Source of the DNA: Candidatus Omnitrophota bacterium
GTDB taxonomy: Bacteria; Omnitrophota; Gorgyraeia; B26-G9
Length of the DNA: 55,769 bases
Assembly: GCA_022013205.1 (NCBI GenBank)
Contig: JAKLQT010000198.1
Location: forward strand, 1 to 55,769
Direction of reading: 5' to 3'
The translations under genes and the position numbers were made by a program. This document shows positions 1 through 9,085 of the stretch, one piece after another. Every line of letters starts with the position of its first letter. Position 1 is the first letter of the stretch. The notes below the pieces were generated by a model that made no database searches, had not been told where the DNA came from, and worked only from the letters and a program-made list of their open reading frames with translations.

Positions 1-2
1 CA

Positions 3-518
3 AGGAAATTATTAATTATTTATTTTGTATTGTATTCGTTTTTTTTAATTTTCTCGCTTAGTTATATTTTTTCCGCCCCCGCTAATAACGCCTGGGAGCA
101 AATTGCAGATCATGTAAAAAAAAATATAAATGAAAAAGAAATGATTTTATTTGCTCCGGCCCATTTGCTAGCCCCTTTTTGGTATTATTATAAATATGAA
201 GATAAGCTTGCTTTAAAAGAAATAGGTGACGGAGACTGCGGACAATTTTACATGGCGGACGGAAAGTGGCAAATGGAGTTTAATGACAATGCAAATTTGA
301 TAAAAGGATTATGTTTTGAAGAAATTGATGAAATGCTCAGAAAGTTCAAGCCTTTTGCTGATAATCATAAGGGTGTTTGGTTGGTTATTTCTCCTTGGAT
401 TGGTAAACAAAACATGGAGAGAATAATTGATATGTTTCACCGATATTATACGGTAGAATGGAGCGGGAAATTTCCTTGGAATGCTGTGTGTGGGTATCAT
501 CTTATACGTAGGGAATAA
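3..518 (+). CDS. C-terminal end of a membrane protein, probably GT-C glycosyltransferase (5'-truncated)
   Basis: The frame is open from the left edge, so only the 3' end of a longer gene is present; the first start-like codon (TTG at 30) is internal to the open frame and is not taken as the real start. The visible part is a last hydrophobic helix (about the first 25 residues) followed by about 140 soluble residues containing motifs such as W-EQIADHVKKN and LLAPFWYYYK. A final membrane helix followed by a soluble domain that begins with a conserved Trp resembles the extracytoplasmic C-terminal domain of ArnT/PMT-like lipid-linked sugar transferases. This is inferred from architecture and from the envelope genes that follow; the catalytic N-terminal loop is not in the window. 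Confidence 0.6.
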   Translation, partial: RKLLIIYFVLYSFFLIFSLSYIFSAPANNAWEQIADHVKKNINEKEMILFAPAHLLAPFWYYYKYEDKLALKEIGDGDCGQFYMADGKWQMEFNDNANLIKGLCFEEIDEMLRKFKPFADNHKGVWLVISPWIGKQNMERIIDMFHRYYTVEWSGKFPWNAVCGYHLIRRE

Positions 519-639
519 ATGCCTTTTTGACTTGCCTGCAAATATTCAAATATTAAATTTTAATATCAAATTTCTAGCTTGTCGTAGCTGATAAGAAGAA
601 TCTTTCTCGGATAGATATTTAGTCATGATCTTTATTTAG

Positions 640-1142
640 GCGATAGAGATCAGTTTTTAATAATCCAAGTATGAATAGGCCCTGTAATATACCAACGAAG
701 TTTTTAACCATTAATTGCGGTTTAAGAGACCTGAAGAATATTTCAATTTGCCACTATCGATGAGAAATTTATACTAACGATATTTTGTATAATCCCGATT
801 AAAGATAACAACACCATTGCGTTCTAAGGAGGTTGACACAACAGATTTTGACTTATGAATAGCTTCTTTTGTAATGACGGCAAAATTAGGCAAATATCCG
901 GTATGATTTAATCTAACATGGAGTTTTACAGCTCCTTTAGTTGTCGAAATTTAGCCCAATTATAAAGAGATAAGCATAGATCCATGGTAGTTGTATCTAA
1001 CTTCAATTTCACGCAAGCCATCATCACCGGCTAATTGCCCAAAAAGCGTGGATACAAAATGATTCCATGAACTAAAGCCTCCGGCATGATATTCGCTTTT
1101 GGTCTAAGATACTAGATCTTGAAATTCATAACTCGAAAACAT
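640..1142 (-). pseudogene. Decayed IS4-type transposase remnant
   Basis: No intact gene lies between 519 and 1386, but the minus strand holds broken pieces of an IS4-family DDE transposase. From an ATG complementary to 1140-1142 it reads WNHFVSTLFGQLAG and GLREIE (about 1020-1065), then LDTTTMDLCLSLYNWAKF (about 945-1000), which carries the first catalytic Asp. After a one-base frameshift come TKGAVKLHVRLNHTGYLPNF and VVIFNRDYTKY (about 781-945), where the second catalytic Asp lies. About 80-90 residues between REIE and LDTTT are missing, and there are in-frame stops. A later KNFVG-like segment (about 660-700) may be the C-terminal core. The copy is inactive. The remaining 240 bp to the next start are AT-rich and show nothing I can name. 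Confidence 0.75.
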
Positions 1143-1386
1143 TTTTAACTTTTGTCCTAACACTATGCTATAATGATTTAAAGCTTAACTCCTTATGCTT
1201 TATTTGGTTATGATCGGCCTTTTAACATATTATAAGGTTATTCCCAATTTGGATAAGTATAATATTTTCTTGATAATTAGCAATTTAGTAATCAAGTGAA
1301 ATTTTTTACAGTTTTAAAAATTTAGTTTACTATCTAAGGTAAAGATAATTTAAAATGGCTGGAGTAAACTCTAAGGATAAAAACTT

Positions 1387-3003
1387 ATGGGTGAGATGAT
1401 AATTTTTGTTTTCGTAATGGTTTTTTTTATTCCATTCGCTTTAAAGAAAAAGAAGCGTTGGAAATTGGCTGCGCCTTTTTTTTTGCTGGCTTGCTTGATA
1501 ATTTTTCATATTGGTTTTTTTGACCGATATAGTTTTCTTGACTCTGATTTAATTTTTCATAAGGCACTTGTTGATACTGTAATTGATGCAAGCTCTTTTC
1601 AGCAGGATGCTGCAATCCAGTATTATCTTAAGACATATCCCCGAGGATATCATATTATTTTGGCGTTATTGTGTACTTTAAAATTAAGCGTAGCTCAAAT
1701 TTCAAAATTCCTCGGGATAATTCTTTCTTTAATTACACCGTTTTTATTTTATTTTTTAGCTAGAGAAATTTATCAGAATATGGAAATAGCTTTTTTTAGC
1801 GGGCTTTTTTGCGGCGCAGCGTCTATTGGACATACTGTTTATTCTGGACTCCCCAGAAGTATTGGCCTAGTGCTTTTTTTGGCAGCTTTACTTTGTTTGC
1901 TTAGAATAAGAAGCTCTCAACTGAAAATAAGCTATATTGTCGTTTTAAATGTGATTATGGTGTTGCTCTTATTCATTCACCCATATACTTTTATTGTTTT
2001 ATGCTTAGTATCAGGTGCTTTTTTTTTAACAATGATTTTGCAAAAAAAGGCAAAGACAGGCAGCTTATGTAATGGTTATTTTCTTGTTTTTCTATCGCTT
2101 CTTTTTTATGCTGTAATATGCTGGATATTCAAACAAAAAAACTTTATTAGGCTAACTTCCTGGGATTTTCTGTATGAACATCGGGAATTGTATTTTGATC
2201 GAGTTCCTTATGCTTTCATGAATTTTTTTAAACTTATGCGGGATGTTGGAATTTTACCATTATTAATGTTTATTTGTGCGTTTTTTAATTTTCTTTATAA
2301 GGTTGAACACAGAAGCAAATATCCGAATTTGCGGTTTATATTTTTTGCCGTACTTTTTTTAGTTTTTTCAACAGTTGCCATTATGAAGATTAACGGGCTA
2401 TTTTTTTTAAAGGCTCATCGCTTTGCCCCATTTATTTCATTATTAATGTATTTATCCGGCATTTGGGTTTTAAAAGATGTTTGGAGTAAAATTTATCATA
2501 TTAAAGTAATAGTGCCTTTGTATTGTCTTATCTTATTGGCTCCCAGTGCGATAGATCTTAAAAATCATATTCAGGCGCCGAAATTTCCTTATGTTCTGGA
2601 TAGGATCTGCGTAGGAATTAGTGAGCCGGGAAAAAGCCGGGTGACTTTTAATGAAATACTAAAGTTAACTGATTTTATTGCTAAAAATATTCCTGGCAAT
2701 GAAATAATCGCGTGTTCTTTAGAGCTGGGAGATGTCCTAAGAATGTATTCGGGAAGGCCTGTTACTGCTTCATGGCAAATAGGGGGCATGATGACAACTT
2801 TCAAGGGTGCACTTTCCATTTATAAGGAGCAGATGGTTAATTCAGAAATGCTCTATGGTTACCCTGAGCAGCTGTATAAACGCTGTGGTGTAAGATTTTT
2901 TCTGTTTGAAAAAAATAAATTGACCAATGTGTCTGAAATATTGACTGAATTTCATGTGCTTTGGAAAAGTAAAAATTTATATTTTTGTGAAAAGCGAGGA
3001 TAA
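1387..3003 (+). CDS. Polytopic membrane protein, GT-C-like, paralog of the gene at 5784
   Basis: A 538-residue protein with about ten or more hydrophobic helices, starting MGEMIIFVFVMVF. After the first helices comes an acidic loop, SFLDSDLIFHKALVD, reminiscent of the Asp-containing first extracytoplasmic loop of GT-C glycosyltransferases that use polyprenyl-phosphate sugars. The last ~130 residues are soluble (FNEILKLTDFIAKNIPGNE, then RPVTASWQIGG, then RFFLFEKNK). The gene at 5784 has the same layout and long stretches of shared sequence, so the two are duplicates flanking a pair of radical SAM genes. Glycan transfer is inferred; substrate unknown. ATG at 1387 is preceded by an AAGGAT-like ribosome binding site and matches the start of the paralog. 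Confidence 0.75.
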   Translation: MGEMIIFVFVMVFFIPFALKKKKRWKLAAPFFLLACLIIFHIGFFDRYSFLDSDLIFHKALVDTVIDASSFQQDAAIQYYLKTYPRGYHIILALLCTLKLSVAQISKFLGIILSLITPFLFYFLAREIYQNMEIAFFSGLFCGAASIGHTVYSGLPRSIGLVLFLAALLCLLRIRSSQLKISYIVVLNVIMVLLLFIHPYTFIVLCLVSGAFFLTMILQKKAKTGSLCNGYFLVFLSLLFYAVICWIFKQKNFIRLTSWDFLYEHRELYFDRVPYAFMNFFKLMRDVGILPLLMFICAFFNFLYKVEHRSKYPNLRFIFFAVLFLVFSTVAIMKINGLFFLKAHRFAPFISLLMYLSGIWVLKDVWSKIYHIKVIVPLYCLILLAPSAIDLKNHIQAPKFPYVLDRICVGISEPGKSRVTFNEILKLTDFIAKNIPGNEIIACSLELGDVLRMYSGRPVTASWQIGGMMTTFKGALSIYKEQMVNSEMLYGYPEQLYKRCGVRFFLFEKNKLTNVSEILTEFHVLWKSKNLYFCEKRG

Positions 3004-3033
3004 TGCTTTTAGACTATTTTAAGCTGCGTATAA

Positions 3034-3207
3034 GGCTTGTGCGGTTACTGTGGGAGTGAAAACATAAAGTTCGGGTTTGCCTGTACTTTAACAAAACACA
3101 ATATTAATGACCTTGATTTTATGCTGGAGATTGCCGATAAGTATGAGACGATAGTTGCTTTTCCGCAAAATATAGCGCGGATTACTGTCAAAAATAATGA
3201 TCTTTAG
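3034..3207 (+). pseudogene. Fragment of a radical SAM gene
   Basis: Between the membrane protein and the next radical SAM gene, one frame is open from 3034 to a TAG at 3205-3207, with no plausible start. The translation includes ENIKFGFACTLTKHN and DLDFMLEIADKY. It lines up with the mid-barrel region of the radical SAM protein at 10968 (ENIPFVLSAVVTAKF, then DINFLLELCEQL). A CGYC just upstream in the same frame may be a relic of the cluster motif or chance. Best read as an internally deleted remnant of a further radical SAM gene. Confidence 0.55.
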
Positions 3208-3228
3208 GTTATTTATTTAGGATGAAAT

Positions 3229-4239
3229 ATGAAAAAAATAAAAGCGGTTTTTGTTAAATACATGTCATTGTTTATAGCCGGATTCTCAATAAGAAAAATT
3301 ACCAACTTTTGCAAGGTTATGTTGTCCTATTTTTTAAGAAAAACTAAAGTTTCCGGATTGCCTTTTTTGCTGCAGATAGAACCGACTAATAGATGTGATC
3401 TGCGCTGCAGCTTGTGTCTTACGGGCGCAGGAAAACTGAAAAGGTCAAGAGGGGATATGAGTTTTAAACAATTCAAAAACATCGTAAGTCAGCTTCAAGC
3501 TGGTTTGATTTACATTGTTTTGTACAATTTGGGTGAGCCTTTGTTAAATCCCGATATCTATCAGATGATTAAATACGCAAAGAAGAAGAGAATATTTACC
3601 AGATTAAGCACTAATGCTAATTTCAGCGATAGGGCGCATATAAAGAGCATATTAACTTCTGGCCTTGATGAACTGGTGATTTCTCTTGATTGCGCTTCTG
3701 AAGAGACCTACCGTGCATATAAAAAAAGTACTGATTTTTGTCGAGTGCTGGACAATGTAAGTTTATTAATTAAAGAACGAGGACAAAGGCTAAAACCGTT
3801 TATAAATCTGCAATTTCTTTTAATGGGTTCAACGGAACAAGAAATAGATGAGTTTAAGAAGTTAATCAAGGATCTTGGGGTGGATAAAGGATTAATAAAA
3901 AAGGTGCGGGTTGATTATTTTGCGGAAAAACCGGAGTATGGACTTTTGCCTGAAAATAAGAAGTTTCATAGAGATATTTACAGGGGAAAAGGGAAAAAGA
4001 ATCCCTGCGTTCGTCCCTGGATATCTACCTTGGTGCTTTGGGATGGTGTTGTTGTGCCGTGTTGTTTTGACATGGAAGGTGATTTTATCCTGGGCAATGT
4101 TAAGGGTGGAAAAATCACCCGGATTTGGAATGATAAGGAGTATATGAATTTACGCCATAAAATTGCCAGTAAATCGAATTCCGCTGAGTTATGCCGGCAA
4201 TGCAGCCTAAAGAATTTCAGCAGTAATTTCATTAAATAA
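3229..4239 (+). CDS. Radical SAM protein with SPASM-like C-terminus
   Basis: A 336-residue radical SAM enzyme. The [4Fe-4S]/SAM motif CDLRCSLC sits at C56, C60 and C63 after IEPTNR. Barrel strands follow, including YNLGEPLLNPD (a variant of the GGEP SAM-binding loop) and RLSTNA. The C-terminal third (CVRPW, VVPCCFDMEGDFILGN, then LCRQC) is the cysteine-bearing SPASM/twitch type that binds auxiliary Fe-S clusters, usual in maturases and in sugar or peptide modifying enzymes. The N-terminal ~45 residues are basic and hydrophobic and could touch the membrane. It is followed by a B12-type radical SAM gene, and both are bracketed by duplicated GT-C-like genes, which suggests envelope glycan or lipid modification (inference). 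Confidence 0.85.
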   Translation: MKKIKAVFVKYMSLFIAGFSIRKITNFCKVMLSYFLRKTKVSGLPFLLQIEPTNRCDLRCSLCLTGAGKLKRSRGDMSFKQFKNIVSQLQAGLIYIVLYNLGEPLLNPDIYQMIKYAKKKRIFTRLSTNANFSDRAHIKSILTSGLDELVISLDCASEETYRAYKKSTDFCRVLDNVSLLIKERGQRLKPFINLQFLLMGSTEQEIDEFKKLIKDLGVDKGLIKKVRVDYFAEKPEYGLLPENKKFHRDIYRGKGKKNPCVRPWISTLVLWDGVVVPCCFDMEGDFILGNVKGGKITRIWNDKEYMNLRHKIASKSNSAELCRQCSLKNFSSNFIK

Positions 4240-4382
4240 ATCATTTTAGCCCCGCATATATATAGGATAAAAAAGTGAAAATTCTTTACTTCTTTAACGG
4301 CTTGTAATATCATAAGTTTTCTAACTTACTAATTATTAATTGGTTATCAAAATTACAACTATACAAAGGGACTTATTTGGTA

Positions 4383-5777
4383 ATGAAAATACTAGTTGCT
4401 AACCTGCCTAGTTTTAAAGGCAAAAAGTTTATTAAAGAAGGCCGCTGCAGCCAGTCTAAAAAAATCTGGAATACTATCTGGCCGCCGTATTCCTTGGTAT
4501 CTATTGCTGCAGTATTAGAAAAATTAAGCCATGAGGTAAAGATTTTTGATTATCCGGCAATGAAATCAAGAGAAGCGGACTTTTTTTCTTTTATCAGGGG
4601 TTTTTCTCCTGAAGTAGTGATTGCAAGTTGTACAACTCCAACAGTGTATGATGATTTGGAAGCTTGTTTAAAAATAAAACAGATTTTACCCGGAACTAAA
4701 ATAATTATCTTTGGTATCCATGGCTCTATTTTTTCACAGGCATTGCTTAAACAGCATGCGTTTATAGATTTTATTATACGGGGAGAGCCTGAGTATACAA
4801 TAAGGGAATTGATCGAGGCTTTATCTGGTAACCAGAAAGTTAAATTTGAGAATATTAAAGGGATTAGTTTTCGTTTTCAGGGAGAAATTATTAAAAACCA
4901 GGATCGTGAGCTTATAACAAATCTGGATGATTTGCCAATTCCGGCATGGCATCTCGTAGATGTAAAAAGATATAAACTCCCGATATTGGGTAAGCCTTAT
5001 TTAATGATTGTTCCCGGCCGTGGTTGCGTGGATAAATGCTTATTTTGTTATGCGCATGCTTATTATGGGCAGAAAAATAGAAGACACTCTGTTAGAAGAG
5101 TAATTAATGAGATAGTGTTTAATAAAAAAGAATTTAAAATTGATCACTTTTTCTTCTGGACGGAAAATTGCACCCAGGATAGAAAGTTTTTAATGGATCT
5201 CTTAGACCAGATGATAGAGCTAAACCTTAATGTGAAATGGGCATGTAATAGCAGGGTTGATACTATTGATTTTGAGCTTTTGCATAAGATGAAGATAGCC
5301 GGATGTCTGATTGTAGCTTTTGGAGTTGAATCAGGAGAGCAGCGAATATTAGATATTTCTAAAAAAAATATAAACCTAAAACAAATAGAAAATGCCTTTT
5401 ATTTAACACATAAAGCAGGAATTCAATCTATTGCTAACTGCATGTTCGGGCTGCCGGGTGAAACGATAAAATCCATGAAAAAGACAATGAAATTTTTAAA
5501 AAAGATAAATCCTACCTATGCCCAATTTTATATGGCAGTTCCAAGGCCGGGCTCTGAATTTTATGAATTAGCTCAGAAAGAAGGATGGATACAGACAAAT
5601 GATTGGGGAAAGTTTCATCAAGGAGATTATGTTTTAAATATTAATGGCCTAAGCAGAGATGATATTGTTAATTTCAGGAAGAGAGCTGGTATATTGTTTT
5701 ATCTCGATTTTAAAAGGCTTGCTGGTATTTTGATCAATCTTTTTAAGGCTTTTTTCAGGGGTAGGCAAAAGGCATAA
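4383..5777 (+). CDS. B12-binding-type radical SAM protein
   Basis: About 464 residues from ATG 4383; an in-frame TTG six bases upstream is less likely. The N-terminal ~150 residues have the Rossmann-like pattern of a cobalamin-binding domain (WPPYSLVSIAAVLEK, EVVIASCTTPT, IIIFGIHGS, FIIRGEPEYT). The radical SAM core follows, with GRGCVDKCLFC (C215, C219, C222) and later VAFGVESGEQRIL and MFGLPGET, which are typical of the BchE/HpnJ/HpnP-like class. Members catalyse methylations, ring closures and other changes at unactivated carbons. The C-terminus ends in a basic, hydrophobic tail. Probably co-transcribed with the GT-C-like gene that starts six bases after its stop. Substrate unknown. Confidence 0.87.
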   Translation: MKILVANLPSFKGKKFIKEGRCSQSKKIWNTIWPPYSLVSIAAVLEKLSHEVKIFDYPAMKSREADFFSFIRGFSPEVVIASCTTPTVYDDLEACLKIKQILPGTKIIIFGIHGSIFSQALLKQHAFIDFIIRGEPEYTIRELIEALSGNQKVKFENIKGISFRFQGEIIKNQDRELITNLDDLPIPAWHLVDVKRYKLPILGKPYLMIVPGRGCVDKCLFCYAHAYYGQKNRRHSVRRVINEIVFNKKEFKIDHFFFWTENCTQDRKFLMDLLDQMIELNLNVKWACNSRVDTIDFELLHKMKIAGCLIVAFGVESGEQRILDISKKNINLKQIENAFYLTHKAGIQSIANCMFGLPGETIKSMKKTMKFLKKINPTYAQFYMAVPRPGSEFYELAQKEGWIQTNDWGKFHQGDYVLNINGLSRDDIVNFRKRAGILFYLDFKRLAGILINLFKAFFRGRQKA

Positions 5778-5783
5778 AAATCT

Positions 5784-7394
5784 ATGGGAATATTAGTAAT
5801 TTTTATTCTAATAATGATGTTTTTTTTACCCTCTGCTTTAAAAAAAATGGTTCACTGGAAACTAATCGTACCGTTTTTTTTTATTAGCTGTTTGGCGATT
5901 TCTAATATTGGAGTTTTTGATCAATATAGTTTTGTTGATCCTGATCTTTATTTCCATAAATCACTCGTGGATAAATTATTGGATAAACAGCTTTTTATAA
6001 ATGACGAGGCAATAAAGTTTTATTCCGAAATCTACCCTAAAGGGTATCAGTATCTTTTGTGTTTCTTGAGCAATTTTAATTTAAGTATTCCTCAAATTTC
6101 AAAGCTGCTGGGAATCATTCTTTCTTCCATCATTCCGTTTTTATTTTATTTTTTGGGAAAAGAAATATATCAGGATCGCAAGCTTGCTTTTTTTAGCGGA
6201 CTTTTTTGCGTTGTGGTGCCTATTTGGGAATTTATTTATGCCGGCTTGCCCAGGAGTATTGCCTTTGTTCTTTTTATATGCCTTTTGATATATTTATTTA
6301 AGTATTTAAATTCCCAAGGGAAGATTAGTTTTATAATATTATTAAATATTATTATGGCATTAATATTGTTTGTACATCCCTATACTTTTATTATTGCGTG
6401 GTTTATTTCAATTATATTTTTTTCTTTGGTTGTTTTCGGCAAAAGGGGAAAAAATAGAAAAGTACACATCAGTGCTTTGCTCATTTTTGGTTTGTATCTG
6501 GTGTTGTTTTTTATATTTAAACAAAAAGGTACGCTTACACTAAGCACTTGGGACTTTTTTCATAGCCATAATGATATATATTGGGAGAGAGTGCCTTATG
6601 CTTTTGTAAATTTTTTTAATCTAGTCAAGGAAATCGGGGTTTTACCGATTCTGATGTTTATTCTGATGCTTATTAAATATTATATTCGACCTGAAAAAAT
6701 GGTTAAATATCCCGGCCTGACTATTTTAATTTGTTGCACTTTTTTTTTAATGGCGCTTTTAGTTATTGTTGTTAATGTTAACGGGTTGTTTTTTTTAAGA
6801 GCTCATCGTTTTCCGCCTTTTATTTCATCATTGTTGTATTTGTCCAGCCTTTTAGTTTTAAAAGATTTATGGGCTAAGTTTTCAAGTAACAAAATATCAG
6901 CACCGCTTTTTTGTTTGATACTTTTAAGCCCTGGCATGGAACATTTAGCGAAAGAACTTCAATATCGGAAATTTCCTTATGATTTGAAGGTAGGGGTTGG
7001 GACACATAAGGAAACACAAAATACTCAGGTTACATTTAATGAAATCCTTAAATTAGCTGATTATGTGGACAAAAATATTCCTAAAAATGAAATAATTGCG
7101 TGTACTTTTGATAAGGGGGATATTCTTAGAATGCTTTCGCGAAGGGCAGTTACGGCTTCCTGGAGAATCGGGGGAATGATCACAGTTTATAAAGAACCGC
7201 TTTATATTTTTAAAGAGCAGAAAACTAATTCTAAAATGCTATATGATAATCCGGCCTATCTATACGATAAATATGGAGCAAGATTTTTTTTATTTGAAAA
7301 AGACAGGAGGACTGATATGGCGGTACTAGGGCCTGAATTCCATTTAATTTGGGAAAGTGAAAATTTGTATTTTTATGAAATCAGGAGTTTGTAA
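5784..7394 (+). CDS. Polytopic membrane protein, GT-C-like, paralog of the gene at 1387
   Basis: A 536-residue polytopic protein starting MGILVIFILIMMFFLPS, with an acidic loop DQYSFVDPDLYFHKSLVD after the first helices and a soluble C-terminal domain. It is collinear with the protein at 1387, sharing YPKGYQ/YPRGYH, QISKLLGIILS, LFCVVVP/LFCGAAS, VTASWRIGG/VTASWQIGG and ARFFLFEKD/VRFFLFEKN, so the pair arose by duplication. The DPDLYFH loop is a candidate for the metal or substrate-binding acidic motif of GT-C transferases. It starts six bases after the upstream radical SAM gene and is followed 16 bases later by the WbqC-like gene, consistent with one operon. Substrate is unknown. Confidence 0.75.
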   Translation: MGILVIFILIMMFFLPSALKKMVHWKLIVPFFFISCLAISNIGVFDQYSFVDPDLYFHKSLVDKLLDKQLFINDEAIKFYSEIYPKGYQYLLCFLSNFNLSIPQISKLLGIILSSIIPFLFYFLGKEIYQDRKLAFFSGLFCVVVPIWEFIYAGLPRSIAFVLFICLLIYLFKYLNSQGKISFIILLNIIMALILFVHPYTFIIAWFISIIFFSLVVFGKRGKNRKVHISALLIFGLYLVLFFIFKQKGTLTLSTWDFFHSHNDIYWERVPYAFVNFFNLVKEIGVLPILMFILMLIKYYIRPEKMVKYPGLTILICCTFFLMALLVIVVNVNGLFFLRAHRFPPFISSLLYLSSLLVLKDLWAKFSSNKISAPLFCLILLSPGMEHLAKELQYRKFPYDLKVGVGTHKETQNTQVTFNEILKLADYVDKNIPKNEIIACTFDKGDILRMLSRRAVTASWRIGGMITVYKEPLYIFKEQKTNSKMLYDNPAYLYDKYGARFFLFEKDRRTDMAVLGPEFHLIWESENLYFYEIRSL

Positions 7395-7410
7395 CAAATA
7401 ATAATTTTTT

Positions 7411-8109
7411 ATGGCAGAAGAAAAAAAACGAATAGCGATTATGCAGCCCGGTTATTTACCGTGGCTTGGCTTTTTTGAGTTAATGTATAACTGTGACCTG
7501 TTTGTTTTTTTAGATGATGTGCAATACACAAAAAGGGATTGGCGAAATAGAAATAGGATTCGAACACATAATGGGTGGCAGTGGCTAACGGTACCTGCAT
7601 TTAACAGAAATAAACGAGAACAATTGTTAAAAAATGTGCAAATTAATAACCAAATTAATTGGCAAAAACAGCATTTTAATGCCTTAAGGATTAATTATAG
7701 AAAAAGTAAGTTTTTTGACTCCTTTTCCCTTGAATTAGAAAGTATCTATTTTAAAAGCTGGGATAATCTTTTAGAATTAAATATTGAGTTAATTTTATAC
7801 TTAGCTAAAATGTTTTCAATTGAAACTCCGTATATATTTTCTTCTAGTTTGAATATTAAAAACACAAAATCTGAACGTATTTTAGAGATATGTAAGCTGC
7901 TTAATGCTAATGAGTTATATGATAGTAAAGCAGCATCAAACTTTCTGGATTTATCTTTATTTGAAAAGGAAAAGATAACGGTAAAGTTTCAGGATTATCG
8001 CCATCCTGTGTATGAGCAGGTATATAAACCGTTTATTGCTTATTTGTCGGCAATTGATTTGCTATTTAATTGTGGGGCAGAATCTTTGAAGATTATTCTG
8101 GGAGAGTAA
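7411..8109 (+). CDS. WbqC-like family protein
   Basis: A 232-residue soluble protein. Its N-terminus, with IAIMQPGYLPWLGFFELM, then DLFVFLDDVQYTKRDW, RNRNRI and WLTVPA, is the signature of the WbqC-like family. These proteins are found in O-antigen and other surface-glycan clusters and are thought to act in making or attaching modified sugars; their chemistry is not settled. The length matches the family (about 220-240 residues). Its place between a GT-C-like membrane protein and a YfhO-like gene supports a surface-polysaccharide role. Confidence 0.88.
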   Translation: MAEEKKRIAIMQPGYLPWLGFFELMYNCDLFVFLDDVQYTKRDWRNRNRIRTHNGWQWLTVPAFNRNKREQLLKNVQINNQINWQKQHFNALRINYRKSKFFDSFSLELESIYFKSWDNLLELNIELILYLAKMFSIETPYIFSSSLNIKNTKSERILEICKLLNANELYDSKAASNFLDLSLFEKEKITVKFQDYRHPVYEQVYKPFIAYLSAIDLLFNCGAESLKIILGE

Positions 8110-8174
8110 GGTGTTGAGAGTTAATAAAGGGGTTCGATTTTACTTGAGAAAGCGAACAAAATGAACAAAGAACG

Positions 8175-9071
8175 ATGCTAAAATCAAGAATATTAAAGCT
8201 ATTTTTTGGTGAAACGGCGCTAGTTTATAAAAAGAAAATGATTAATGGCCTGAAATTTGGTGCCGTGAGCCTTTTTTTAACTTTATTAACTAATGGCATA
8301 GTCTTTGCCACAAACATTGATGAGTGTTTTAGGCTTTGCTCTCCCAAAGTTGGACAATTCGCAGAGTACCAAGTAATTTATCATATCAATCATGGGAAAG
8401 AAAATAGATACAGAATTGCAATTGTCGGAAAAGAAATAGTAAAAAATAAGGATTTCTTTTGGATTAAATTGGATATGTTTAAAAATAAAAACAGAAAGAT
8501 TTCTTTTAAGGCCCTGGTGAGGCCTTTAAGTAGCGCGGTTTTTAAAGATAATCCAAAAAGTTATATCAGTGAAGGCCTATTGGTTTTGTTTAAAAGCGCG
8601 GAAAGGATTATTGTGATTTTAGAAAATGACCTAAGTTATGAATTGCGGCCTGAAGAATTATTTTTCCAACCAGATATTTTTAATAACACATTCTATATGC
8701 AAACGCCTGATGCAAAGAATAAGACTGATTATTCAAAATTAAAATTTTCAAAAAAAATTGAAAAACTTAATATTCCGGCAGGCACTTTTGATTGTTATTG
8801 GTTTGGGGTTGATACACAGATATGGGAGCCTTATGATGAAGAAGGCATTGACTTATGGAGATCGGCGGCTGTTCCTTTTTTAGGCATAGTCCAAATGGCA
8901 TTTTCGAAGACTAAGAGTGTAGAAAAATGGGATTATAGTTATTCTAAACTAATGCTTGATAAAAACTGGTGGGAAAAGATATTCATCCATTTTTTTAAAG
9001 CGCGGGTGCCGCGTGATGAAAAATATCAAGACACCTTTGTTATGAGATTGACTGATTATGGAATAGAATGA
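8175..9071 (+). CDS. Putative exported protein of unknown function
   Basis: I do not recognise a family. The protein is up to 298 residues; a hydrophobic segment at about residues 28-45 (GAVSLFLTLLTNGIVFA) looks like a signal peptide or anchor. If the in-frame ATG at 8238 is the true start, this becomes a conventional signal peptide cut after VFA. The rest is soluble, with beta-rich stretches (QFAEYQVIYHINHGKENRYRI, then FFWIKLDMFKN). An ending such as IPAGTFDCYWFGVDTQIWEP suggests a DUF-type lipid or substrate-binding fold. It lies between WbqC-like and YfhO-like genes and probably acts outside the cytoplasmic membrane. Confidence 0.6.
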   Translation: MLKSRILKLFFGETALVYKKKMINGLKFGAVSLFLTLLTNGIVFATNIDECFRLCSPKVGQFAEYQVIYHINHGKENRYRIAIVGKEIVKNKDFFWIKLDMFKNKNRKISFKALVRPLSSAVFKDNPKSYISEGLLVLFKSAERIIVILENDLSYELRPEELFFQPDIFNNTFYMQTPDAKNKTDYSKLKFSKKIEKLNIPAGTFDCYWFGVDTQIWEPYDEEGIDLWRSAAVPFLGIVQMAFSKTKSVEKWDYSYSKLMLDKNWWEKIFIHFFKARVPRDEKYQDTFVMRLTDYGIE

Positions 9072-9085
9072 AGTAACAATAAAAT

